The notes under the pieces were generated by a model. The model saw only the letters and a list, made by a program, of their open reading frames with translations. It did no database searches and had not been told where the DNA came from. The translations under genes and the position numbers were made by a program. This document shows positions 1-6,218 of a DNA stretch of 9,751 bases, in pieces. The stretch's first letter is position 1. Every line of letters begins with the position of its first letter. The stretch comes from Thaumasiovibrio sp043421945. GTDB lineage: Bacteria > Pseudomonadota > Gammaproteobacteria > Enterobacterales > Vibrionaceae. Location of the stretch: contig JBHOGO010000119.1 in assembly GCA_043421945.1 (NCBI GenBank), forward strand, positions 1 to 9,751. Reading direction: 5' to 3'.

Positions 1-123
1 TTGGATAGGTTCAAAGGCGTCGGCACATCATATTTACCGAACTATTTGGGGTGGTTTATTTATATGAGAGATAAGGGCTATGGGGAAGAAGACTGCTGGC
101 TAAGAGAGGCTGTTGGTCAGTAA
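1..123 (+). pseudogene. Transposase C-terminal end (partial, runs off window)
   Basis: An open frame enters from the left edge and stops at 121-123, giving 40 residues. They include RFKGVGTSYLPNYLGWF, a pattern I associate with the extreme C-terminus of DDE transposases such as the IS1595/ISXO2 type, where an RF-(K/N)-GV-x-T-x-YLxxYLxWF tail is common. The catalytic part would lie outside the window, so activity and completeness cannot be judged. Family assignment is from memory of the motif and is uncertain. No terminal inverted repeat could be identified in the bases that follow. Its presence fits the insertion-sequence-rich setting of the left block. Confidence 0.5.
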
Positions 124-167
124 AGTCACCACTGATTATTACATTTCAATTAAAATCATATAGTTGG

Positions 168-214
168 TTCACAACTCTCTCTTGAAATAGTGTAATATAT
201 TGTAATTTTATAAT
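168..214 (+). promoter_or_regulatory. Probable sigma-70 promoter for the lipoprotein gene
   Basis: TTCACA at 168-173 (five of six against TTGACA) is followed after 17 bases by TGTAAT at 191-196 (five of six against TATAAT). A perfect TATAAT also occurs at 209-214, but no good -35 box sits at the right distance from it. The region is AT-rich, lies between two genes and is 50-75 bases before the start codon at 247. Confidence 0.5.
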
Positions 215-246
215 TGCAAAGTTAAAAACAACAAGAAGCTCACAAA

Positions 247-1098
247 ATGAACAATAATATACTTGCAGTAGCACTGTTAGCAGGACTGATATCAGGCTGT
301 GGTGGCGATGACGGCGGCGGTAACTGGTCGCGTGAGGAAGTCGAAAACATTACGCGTAACGTACTGGCAGATCTAGCGGAAAATGAATGGGAGACTATGG
401 ACAACCATTCGTTACCTCTTACAGCGAACGCGGGCGCTGTAGAGCGAAATAATGTTTGGGCTTGTGGGGCTGGCTATAAATGTACAGAAGATAAGAACGC
501 TCCTGCCCTAGACGGATTTTCGATGCGCTACGAGCTTAGTGAAGAAAACCCAATAAAATTATTTGTATATGTTGAAAATGAAGGTGGGCATACTACAATC
601 CCGCAATATGTTTATGACGGTGTTCAAATGATTGAGGACATCATTGGGTATGACTACCCAATCTTCACTGAAATTGAACAACTTCATATAATTGATGGAG
701 ATCACCCTTATAATCAGAACTACTCATTAGCTGAAGGAACGGCTGGCGGAATAATTATCGCTATTAACCAACTAAATGGGAGTGGCGGGCAATGCGGCCT
801 TTGGAGCAGAGGCTTTGCTTCAAACGCACCTGCTGGTCGGGTTGTTACCGAGCTGAACGAGTTTGCGACTGACAAAGGCTGGGGATGGGTTAGCGTTGGT
901 GGTCGTAACGGTAGCTGTTCAGCGGACGCTAATATTATGGCGCATGAACTTATGCATGGCCTCGGGTTTAGTGCTCACTTTGAAGGCTTTGGCATAAACG
1001 GTGCGTTTGGTGCTCCAGCAAAAACTGCTTTACGCACCCTTTATAACAACCCTGCTCAAATGGATCATGAGAACATGGAAATTTACCACTACGAGTAA
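247..1098 (+). CDS. Lipoprotein with metzincin-type zinc metalloprotease motif
   Basis: This 283-residue protein begins with a short hydrophobic segment ending in LISGC, a lipobox with the lipidated cysteine at residue 18, followed by a Gly/Asp-rich linker. It is therefore probably exported and anchored to a membrane. Near the C-terminus, HELMHGLGFSAH (residues 233-244) matches the HExxHxxGxxH zinc site of metzincins: H233, H237 and H244 would bind zinc and E234 would be the catalytic base. The preceding stretch has four cysteines (73, 79, 183, 224) that may form disulfides. A downstream methionine for the metzincin Met-turn cannot be assigned with confidence; only about 40 residues follow the zinc site, which is short for this class. 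A weak AAGAAG ribosome site lies eight bases before ATG. It appears monocistronic, with its own promoter and terminator. The substrate is unknown. Confidence 0.75.
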   Translation: MNNNILAVALLAGLISGCGGDDGGGNWSREEVENITRNVLADLAENEWETMDNHSLPLTANAGAVERNNVWACGAGYKCTEDKNAPALDGFSMRYELSEENPIKLFVYVENEGGHTTIPQYVYDGVQMIEDIIGYDYPIFTEIEQLHIIDGDHPYNQNYSLAEGTAGGIIIAINQLNGSGGQCGLWSRGFASNAPAGRVVTELNEFATDKGWGWVSVGGRNGSCSADANIMAHELMHGLGFSAHFEGFGINGAFGAPAKTALRTLYNNPAQMDHENMEIYHYE

Positions 1099-1122
1099 GA
1101 TTTCCTTCCTAAATGTTTTTAG

Positions 1123-1149
1123 AAAGACGCTTTCGAGCGTCTTTTTTTT
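1123..1149 (+). terminator. Rho-independent terminator after the lipoprotein gene
   Basis: AAAGACGCT (1123-1131), a TTCG tetraloop (1132-1135) and AGCGTCTTT (1136-1144) form a perfect nine-base-pair stem. The T-run spans 1142-1149. It starts 25 bases after the stop codon of the metalloprotease-like lipoprotein gene. Confidence 0.9.
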
Positions 1150-1828
1150 ATCCCCATAAAGCGTTTCGATAAATAACAACACAGAAATACAACAAAGCCA
1201 CAAACATACAGTAATTATCGTTGTTCGCACCTTTCTGTCAACCAAATAGAAGCTGATAGCTGCATACTTGTACAATTATCTTTTCATTTCAGCCACTAAA
1301 GGCTATCGAACTCAATAATTACCCGTTTGTAATGTACGCTTAGGCGGTATTGACCACGAGGAAGACGCCAGAAATAGTGAGCAGAATAACCCGCTGTCCA
1401 AATTGAACTTAGCTAGCGGGTAGAAAGTCTTCGCTTACGATAACGGTCTAAGTCGGTAAAGAGCATAAAGCAGTCAGAATGGCGCATTATTTTCAAGGGC
1501 TGCTAACTTTCGTCATTAAAGATGATGCAATGATATTCTGTTCTTTGACACACACTTTTGGACCAAAGGTTGTTTGAAAAAGCCATCAATTCCGTGATAT
1601 CCTTAATTATTAATGACTTACGTTGACCATGGCTTACTCCATGACAGCTTAGGTTAAGATTTCACCGAGTACGTACAGTCGCTTTTCAAGGATGATAATA
1701 CCTTGTTGAAACTGGTGAACTGAGCGCGGTGTGATAAGAGTCAATGACTGACTCTACTTTTTTCAAAACCGTCTTTTTGTTCAAAGAGGCGTCTTTTTCG
1801 TATCTATATTTTATAAAGGATTATTTCA
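1150..1828. other. Long stretch without a convincing gene
   Basis: About 680 bases hold no coding frame that looks real on either strand. Two structures stand out. A seven-base inverted repeat, ACCCGCT (1389-1395) and AGCGGGT (1415-1421), is separated by 19 bases. A terminator-like hairpin lies at 1737-1763. I also looked for integron attC sites, tRNA folds and long tandem repeats and saw none that were convincing. The stretch may be decayed coding sequence or may encode a small RNA ending at the hairpin; neither is shown. Confidence 0.4.
1737..1763 (+). terminator. Terminator-like hairpin with no visible upstream gene
   Basis: AGAGTCA (1737-1743) and TGACTCT (1749-1755) form a perfect seven-base-pair stem with a five-base loop, followed by AC and a run of six T (1758-1763). 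It lies about 65 bases before the next gene, so it should end transcription arriving from the gene-poor stretch to its left. Confidence 0.5.
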
Positions 1829-2536
1829 ATGAAGTTAATTGAAGCGGTTATTCCTGCTTGTTTGTTTTTTTCTGCCAATGTGTTTGCTACTGAAGTTGGA
1901 GGGTGTTTTAGTAATGATACCGATGGGTCTGAGTGGTTATCAAAAACGATTAGTTTCTCAACCCCACTGGTTATCGATTATAACTCTTCTTCTTGGGATG
2001 ACATACACCAATTCTATTTCGACTTTGATGCAGATAACGTATTAAATCCACGCTCATTTAGTGTGGAAGGCGATCTCGTCAATCCGTTGACAGAGCATCA
2101 AAGCATTACTGGACGTTTAGAAGGGCATAGTAGCGCGAATGGGGGGAGTCTTAACCCTGGTAATCGCTTTTACATGAACCTGAATAATGTGATCTATTTT
2201 GACAAATTGGAAGAAGGTAATATTCACCTTGGCTTGGGGCGTACGGGGTCTTCTGAGATTGTTAAATTACATTCCCTGACGGCTAAATTTTGTGGTATTC
2301 GTGTCATTGAAGGACAAACCGCTTTTGTTGATGCGACGAAGCATGCTTTAGGTAGCACGGATAACTATGCTAAGCCTTTTTCCGTAGAGCCTGAGGTTAC
2401 CTATGTTTTAACGGTCGACGGCGCCGCTTCTGATGGTATGAACCGAAAGCTTGGTGGTGTTGCGTATTCCGCTGATTCCGGACGCCCATTCCCGCTATTT
2501 TTCAAGCAAGTTGTCGCCGATTTTACATTGCGATAA
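1829..2536 (+). pseudogene. Secreted protein of unknown function, 3' end cut by an insertion sequence
   Basis: An AAAGGA ribosome site (1815-1820) lies eight bases before ATG. The N-terminus is a typical Sec signal peptide with likely cleavage after ANVFA (residue 20). The mature part is acidic, rich in Asn, Ser, Asp and aromatic residues, and contains two cysteines (26 and 155) that could pair. I do not recognise the family; the look is of an extracytoplasmic beta-rich protein. The open frame is 235 codons, but the left terminal repeat of the IS3-type element begins at about 2510-2512. The last seven residues (VADFTLR, 229-235) and the stop codon are therefore IS sequence. The native C-terminus is missing and the original length is unknown. 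The shortened product might still be made, since no other damage is visible. Confidence 0.65.
2510..2518 (+). repeat. Left terminal inverted repeat of the IS3-type element
   Basis: GTTGTCGCC here is the exact reverse complement of GGCGACAAC at 4119-4127. The element proper probably starts with the TG at 2512-2513, as IS3-family ends usually begin with TG. Beyond the identical bases both ends continue with a similar ATTTT-AC / ATTTTGAC stretch. Confidence 0.7.
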
Positions 2537-2545
2537 CAAAAATAA

Positions 2546-3559
2546 TTAAGCAGCTTCCTTTTCCGGATTCAAGAACACTTCATCAATATAGTGCCAGTCT
2601 CTAATTTGTCTGCTCCACCTTTCAGGGTTGGCAAGTTGAGCTTGGCAATACACCTGACTTCGTTGCGCGAGGATATCTATATCTTCACCAGTATGTCTTT
2701 GTTGAAGTGTAACATACTTAATACCGCTGTGTTTGTGCTCGTTGTTGTACCAATGAGTAAATTCCGCAACCCAACTCCTGGCATCATCTATAGAGTGAAA
2801 ACCCTCAATAGGCCATGCTGGATGGTATTTGACAGTTTTGAACAACGACTCAGAGTATGGGTTATCATTGCTTACCCTTGGCCGTGAATAAGAGCTAATG
2901 ACTCCCAGATCTTGCATCTTTGCCAGTAGTGTAAAGCTCCGCATTGGAGCACCATTATCAGAGTGAAGAACTACCTGTGATGTAACACACTTTTCATTCC
3001 ATACAGCTCGTTGTAATAGCTCTGCGGCATGCTCCCCTAACTCCTGCTCATATACTTCCGAGCCAACTATTTTTCGGCTAAAAATGTCAGTAATCATATA
3101 CAGATAGTAATGCTTGCCTTTTGTCACTGATGGTAAATAACTGATGTCCCAACTCCATACCTGATTTGGCGCTGTTGCTTTCTGTGCTGTCGGGCGCTTA
3201 GAGCTGCCCCTGGCCTTGGTTCTCGAACGATTAGACAACTGGTTATGTTCTCTGAGCACTCGGTAGAATGTAGCCTCAGAAGCAATATAGATCCCCTGGT
3301 CAGCAAGTGAAGGAACGATCAAGTTTGGCGGGCAACTGGCAAATTCCGGTGAGTTACAAATATCCAGAATAGCTTGACGTTCTTCGTCCGACAGCTTGTT
3401 ATGTGGTTCAGGCCTTTCTGGAGACTTGCGCATATCCTCAGAGATAGTACCGGTATCACTGTCGATCCATCGTTGTAAGGTTCGGATAGATACTCCAATG
3501 ACTTCGCATGCTCGAGTCTTACGGGCGCCTCGGGAAACAGCTTCTTCAACAAGAGTCAC
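2546..3559 (-). CDS. IS3-type transposase OrfB, DDE catalytic domain
   Basis: This is the catalytic subunit of the insertion sequence, with an rve-type integrase core. Counted from the GTG at 3559 the protein is 337 residues. An HTH-like segment (about residues 11-31, ending VSIRTLQRW) is followed by the catalytic triad: D138 in WSWDIS, D201 in LHSDNG and E237 in YSESLF. D201 and E237 are separated by 35 residues, the classic DD(35)E spacing. The C-terminal HWYNNEHKHSGI is also typical. No ribosome site precedes the GTG. The frame stays open upstream with a plausible continuation (LTSLPERLNIV), so translation probably comes from a -1 frameshift out of orfA, giving an OrfAB fusion, as usual in IS3 elements. 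Confidence 0.9.
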   Translation of the reverse strand: MTLVEEAVSRGARKTRACEVIGVSIRTLQRWIDSDTGTISEDMRKSPERPEPHNKLSDEERQAILDICNSPEFASCPPNLIVPSLADQGIYIASEATFYRVLREHNQLSNRSRTKARGSSKRPTAQKATAPNQVWSWDISYLPSVTKGKHYYLYMITDIFSRKIVGSEVYEQELGEHAAELLQRAVWNEKCVTSQVVLHSDNGAPMRSFTLLAKMQDLGVISSYSRPRVSNDNPYSESLFKTVKYHPAWPIEGFHSIDDARSWVAEFTHWYNNEHKHSGIKYVTLQQRHTGEDIDILAQRSQVYCQAQLANPERWSRQIRDWHYIDEVFLNPEKEAA

Positions 3560-3585
3560 GATATTCAGCCGCTCTGGGAGAGAAG

Positions 3586-3626
3586 TTAATCTTCCTCGTC
3601 GTGTTCCCAGAGGGCATTGAACTTTT
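3586..3626 (-). promoter_or_regulatory. Probable -1 ribosomal frameshift window between orfA and orfB
   Basis: On the minus strand the orfA codons GAA AAG (A4G run, 3622-3626) precede the orfA stop at 3586-3588. The orfB frame is open throughout this window and reads into LTSLPERLNIV and then the residues after GTG 3559. Slipping back one base on AAG would fuse the two proteins. The site is weaker than the usual A6G, and a stimulatory structure was not established. Confidence 0.45.
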
Positions 3627-4089
3627 CCCGCAAAACCAAGAGGGCCGCAGTCTCGGCTAACGCTTTGTCCTTACGGGCCAATTCTCTTTCTAACTCCTTG
3701 ATTCTTTTTCTGTCAGCACGACGCAGAGAATCTTGCTTGTGTTTGCTTTCTTTCTTCGGCTGATGGGCTTGAATAGAAGTGGCCCGCCACTTCTTCACCT
3801 GTTCCACATAAAGCCCCTTTTCACGGCAGTACGCGGATAGCTCATGTTCGGACATCGTGGCAGTCTCAATTACAAATGAAAAAATCTGCTCAGCGCTGTA
3901 ATGCTCATTTCCTCCATCATCGTTGGCCGGTAGCAAGCCCTCTTCTTTCAATTCTTGTCTCCACTTGTTAACTGTTCCATTTCCGACATTCAATTTATCA
4001 GCAATCCTTCGAACAGAATAACTATATGGAGGAAGTAACCAAACCCTTCCTTGTTCTCTTACTTCTACATCGATAGCAGGCATTGGCAT
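3586..4089 (-). CDS. IS3-type transposase OrfA, HTH and leucine zipper
   Basis: This 167-residue protein is the DNA-binding, multimerising partner of the insertion sequence. A helix-turn-helix lies at about residues 24-48 (SVRRIADKLNVGNGTVNKW). A second, HTH-like segment covers roughly 78-105. A charged coiled coil with heptad leucines follows at about 120-160 (KELERELARKDKALAETAAL). An AAGGAG ribosome site (minus strand, about 4095-4100) is correctly spaced from the ATG at 4089. A weak A-AAAG slippery run at 3622-3626 lies in the codons for E-K near the C-terminus and could give the -1 shift into orfB. The stop falls at 3586-3588, downstream of that site. Confidence 0.85.
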   Translation of the reverse strand: MPMPAIDVEVREQGRVWLLPPYSYSVRRIADKLNVGNGTVNKWRQELKEEGLLPANDDGGNEHYSAEQIFSFVIETATMSEHELSAYCREKGLYVEQVKKWRATSIQAHQPKKESKHKQDSLRRADRKRIKELERELARKDKALAETAALLVLREKFNALWEHDEED

Positions 4090-4090
4090 G

Positions 4091-4119
4091 TTGTCTCCTT
4101 AATAGGGTCAAAATATTAG
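4091..4119 (+). promoter_or_regulatory. Possible outward promoter at the right end of the insertion sequence
   Basis: TTGTCT (4091-4096) and TATTAG (4114-4119) are 17 bases apart, each matching four of six consensus bases. They point out of the element into the truncated phage operon, whose native early promoter is missing. The boxes overlap the orfA leader and the terminal repeat, so chance matches are possible. Confidence 0.3.
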
Positions 4120-4127
4120 GCGACAAC
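4119..4127 (-). repeat. Right terminal inverted repeat of the IS3-type element
   Basis: GGCGACAAC is the exact reverse complement of 2510-2518. It lies 30 bases upstream of the orfA start codon and directly before the first phage gene, whose ATG starts at 4129. Confidence 0.7.
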
Positions 4128-4128
4128 T

Positions 4129-4446
4129 ATGCTGACACAAGGGGGGAATAGGTGTCCGGTTTGCTCCGGCGCATGCACTGTCAACCAACGGCTCTGGAAC
4201 GTATGTCGAATCAACAAACGATTCACCCACTACGACCTCCGCTCGCTCGGTGATGCAGGCATAACAAACACCAACGCCTACCTACGCGCCCTGATTCGAA
4301 CTGGACTCGTACGCCAATACGACACCCCAGAAGGCAAATACTATCGCCTCATGATCGACCTCGGCCCCAAACACCCTGTTCGCAGTAACGCAGGGCTCAC
4401 CTGCCAAAACACAGGCACCTTCTACCAATACCTGGAGGGAAGATGA
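4129..4446 (+). CDS. Mu-like phage early winged-helix protein, start abuts the IS
   Basis: A 105-residue protein. The N-terminus has CPVC (C9, C12) with further cysteines at 16 and 26, suggesting a small zinc site. A winged-helix-like segment follows (about residues 21-75, NTNAYLRALIRTGLVRQY plus the wing). The tail DLGPKHPVRSNAG resembles the DTGP-x-AP segment I know from small HTH proteins in the early operons of Mu-like phages, so a DNA-binding role is inferred. The ATG at 4129 is only a few bases beyond the IS end and lacks a proper ribosome site. The native start may have been removed, leaving this as the 3' part of a slightly longer gene or one with a changed leader. Its stop overlaps the next start (ATGA at 4443). 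Confidence 0.6.
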   Translation: MLTQGGNRCPVCSGACTVNQRLWNVCRINKRFTHYDLRSLGDAGITNTNAYLRALIRTGLVRQYDTPEGKYYRLMIDLGPKHPVRSNAGLTCQNTGTFYQYLEGR

Positions 4447-4943
4447 GCGAACTCGATTGGAAAGAAGCACTACGACAAGAAATAGAGCACTCAGGCAAAA
4501 GCCTCAACGTCCTCGCCAAAGAGCTAGGCGTCAGCAGCTCAAAACTCAGCCAAGTCGTAAGAGGGATCTACCCAGGCAAAGACGACGACCTAAAACTCGC
4601 CGTCCTAGGCAAACTCATGCGCCAAACGATCAGCTGTCCCGTCAAAGGCGAAATACCCATCAACGTCTGTGATACCTACCAGAAACAACCGTTCTCATCG
4701 GCCAACCGCGAACGAGTTCGTCTCTATCGAGCCTGCAGAAATGGGTGTCCCCACTCATCACACTGCAACGACGGTCAAACGCACAGCAAGCCCAAAGAAG
4801 CCGCCCCGCTCAACGAATACTACAACCTCGAAGAGCAACGCAACTTCATCAAACGCACCGCCCATAACGACACAAAACGACTCGCAGAGCTAGAGCGACT
4901 CGCCGTCAAATACAACCAACTCATATGGAAGCGGCAGCAATAG
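4443..4943 (+). CDS. XRE-type HTH protein with C-terminal cysteine cluster
   Basis: A 166-residue protein. Residues 19-43 (KSLNVLAKELGVSSSKLSQV) form a clear Cro/C1-type helix-turn-helix. A conserved-looking region follows with five cysteines (C65, C76, C98, C102, C108, in CPVKGEIPINVC and ACRNGCPHSSHC), suited to binding zinc or possibly an iron-sulfur cluster. The C-terminal 40 residues are charged and helical. GGAGG at 4435-4439 is a good ribosome site and ATGA couples the gene to its upstream neighbour. I associate this arrangement with transcriptional regulators in Mu-like phage early regions. It is too long and too Cys-rich for Ner and lacks a repressor's usual C-terminal domain. Its target is unknown. 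Confidence 0.7.
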   Translation: MSELDWKEALRQEIEHSGKSLNVLAKELGVSSSKLSQVVRGIYPGKDDDLKLAVLGKLMRQTISCPVKGEIPINVCDTYQKQPFSSANRERVRLYRACRNGCPHSSHCNDGQTHSKPKEAAPLNEYYNLEEQRNFIKRTAHNDTKRLAELERLAVKYNQLIWKRQQ

Positions 4944-4963
4944 CTGCCGTAAAGGAATACAAA

Positions 4964-5197
4964 ATGAAAAGAATCAAAACAAACCACAAAGCCAAGCAGC
5001 TCATCAACACGCTCTCGGCCATCAAAGGCAATATCAAAGCCATAAAGCAAAAGCCCAACGCCTTGCTCGTCACCATCGACACCCCCACCCCAGAGCTCGC
5101 ACACCAAGGGATAGAAATAACCCAAACCATCAACGGCCTCACCCAACGCATCTATGCAGCAAGACTATCAGGCTGCTGCATTGTCTGGGAGGAATAA
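4964..5197 (+). CDS. Small conserved Mu-like phage protein
   Basis: I place the start at ATG 4964, giving 77 residues. AAAGGA lies eight bases upstream and the start clears the preceding gene, which ends at 4943. An earlier in-frame ATG at 4925 would overlap that gene and has no ribosome site. The N-terminus is basic (MKRIKTNHKAKQ). The C-terminal half, INGLTQRIYAARLSGCCIVW, resembles the ING-x-T-R-x-YAA-L-GC-x-V-W pattern of short unassigned proteins in Mu-like phages. No enzymatic motif is visible. It sits three bases upstream of the next start and is surely co-transcribed. Function unknown. Confidence 0.65.
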   Translation: MKRIKTNHKAKQLINTLSAIKGNIKAIKQKPNALLVTIDTPTPELAHQGIEITQTINGLTQRIYAARLSGCCIVWEE

Positions 5198-5199
5198 TC

Positions 5200-5589
5200 A
5201 TGTACAAAACCATCTTCCACTACCTCAAACAAGATGAGCTCAGTTGCTCAGAACTCAGCTACCTCATTGGCTGCCACACCGCCAAAGCACTCCAGCATTA
5301 CCTATATCAAATGAGCAGCCACGGCTTTATCAAACGCGTCGGAAAACGCTACCAACTCGCAACACCACAACCGCTCATGGTTCACTGTAGCCGCTGCAAC
5401 AAAGAAATACTGACCTGGACCGCAGATATCAAAAAGCGCTGCCCCCTCTGCCAACCAGAACAAACCCTAAGCATCGTCAGCAAAGCAGCGCCCCAAACAA
5501 CACAGCACGACCGAATAACCCGACTGCTACAACAACCCTTTAGCTCACAATACATCACCAACGCATTCAGCAAGGAGCCCCAACAATGA
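5200..5589 (+). CDS. Winged-helix and zinc-ribbon phage protein
   Basis: A 129-residue protein. Residues 1-55 look like a winged helix (LSCSELSYLIGCHTAKALQH, then GFIKRVGKRYQL). A zinc ribbon follows, with C63-x2-C66 and C81-x2-C84 (HCSRC and RCPLC). The last 40 residues are polar and probably loosely folded, though LLQQPFSSQYITNAF could be a short second helical element. A GGAGG site precedes the ATG and the gene starts two bases after the previous stop. It ends in an ATGA overlap with the DUF3164 gene. It is probably a DNA-binding regulator or accessory factor of the early operon; no precise role is known to me. Confidence 0.65.
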   Translation: MYKTIFHYLKQDELSCSELSYLIGCHTAKALQHYLYQMSSHGFIKRVGKRYQLATPQPLMVHCSRCNKEILTWTADIKKRCPLCQPEQTLSIVSKAAPQTTQHDRITRLLQQPFSSQYITNAFSKEPQQ

Positions 5590-6209
5590 GTGCCGAAAAC
5601 ACCCAACCAACACCCCCAGGATTTAAGCGCAACGCACAAAACCACCTCGTGCCAGAATCTCAAATCAAAACCATCGACTCACTGCGTGATGACGTCGTCA
5701 TGACCATCATCGCCAAAGCACGGCAAATTCAGCAAAACATGGCAATGTTCAAAGCCACAGCCATGAACAACATCGCAGATTTTGTCGACCTCTCCGCCGA
5801 AGAGTACGATGTCATATGGGGAGGCACCAAAGGCAACATCACCCTCCTCTCCTTCTGCGGTCAATACAAACTCGTTCGCGCCATGGGCGAGCACCGCATC
5901 TTCGACGAACGCATCCAAGCCGCCAAAGCAAAAATAGACCAATGCATCAGCCGCTGGTCAGAAGGATCAAGCGACCAAATCAAAGTCCTCGTCGACCACG
6001 CCTTTCGCGTCAACAAACAAGGCACCATCGACGTCAACCAAGTCCTCAGCCTCCGTCAGCTCGACATCGACGACCCCGAATGGCGCGACGCCATGGACGC
6101 CATCGCCGACAGCATTCAAATCACAGGCACCAGCACCTACCTGCGCCTTTATGAACGAATGAAAAACGGCAACTACCAACAAATCCCACTCGATATCAGC
6201 AAACTCTAA
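5586..6209 (+). CDS. DUF3164 family protein of Mu-like phages
   Basis: A 207-residue protein that starts with the family's typical segment, GFKRNAQNHLVPESQIKTID, followed by a helical region that runs through the DLSAEEYDVIWGGTKGNITL stretch to QYKLVRAMGEHRIFDERI. It ends with TGTSTYLRLYERMKNGNYQQ, where other members carry a similar SKSYIRFYER-like segment. DUF3164 proteins are a hallmark of Mu-like early regions; their function is not established, although their place near replication and regulatory genes suggests a DNA-linked role. AAGGAG (5572-5577) precedes the start, which overlaps the upstream stop (ATGA). Codon choice is heavily C-ending, like its phage neighbours. Length is normal for the family. 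Confidence 0.85.
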   Translation: MSAENTQPTPPGFKRNAQNHLVPESQIKTIDSLRDDVVMTIIAKARQIQQNMAMFKATAMNNIADFVDLSAEEYDVIWGGTKGNITLLSFCGQYKLVRAMGEHRIFDERIQAAKAKIDQCISRWSEGSSDQIKVLVDHAFRVNKQGTIDVNQVLSLRQLDIDDPEWRDAMDAIADSIQITGTSTYLRLYERMKNGNYQQIPLDISKL

Positions 6210-6218
6210 AAGGAAGAA

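Larger units (their letters stand above)
2512..4125 (-). mobile_element. IS3-family-type insertion sequence, about 1.6 kb
   Basis: Two consecutive minus-strand genes, orfA and orfB, lie between inverted ends TGTCGCC (2512-2518) and GGCGACA (4119-4125). The layout is that of IS3-type elements: an HTH/leucine-zipper orfA, an orfB in the -1 frame with a DDE catalytic domain, and TG...CA termini. Both genes appear undamaged, so the element may be active. The three bases outside the left end (AGT) and right end (ACT) do not match, and shifting the boundary by one or two bases does not produce a duplication. Left and right flanks are also unrelated: a chromosomal secreted-protein gene and a phage early gene. 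This suggests a deletion or recombination next to the element after insertion. Exact ends need comparison with another copy. Confidence 0.75.

Noticed and set aside
1030..1275. 81-codon minus-strand frame after the lipoprotein gene
   Set aside because: It crosses the strong terminator and the 3' end of a good gene, and has no recognisable ribosome site.
1280..1760. Integron cassette recombination (attC) sites
   Set aside because: No paired RYYYAAC / GTTRRRY core sites with the expected symmetry; the inverted repeat at 1389-1421 does not fit.
4925..4963. Earlier ATG for the small phage gene at 4964
   Set aside because: It overlaps the preceding gene out of frame and has no ribosome site, whereas ATG 4964 has AAAGGA at the right spacing.
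4820..5151. Two overlapping minus-strand frames across the small phage genes
   Set aside because: They oppose tightly packed phage genes and show no family features; strand bias creates long antisense frames here.
5816..6154. 112-codon plus-strand frame inside the DUF3164 gene
   Set aside because: Arg/His/Pro-rich sequence of the kind produced by reading a C-rich gene out of frame; fully inside a recognised gene.
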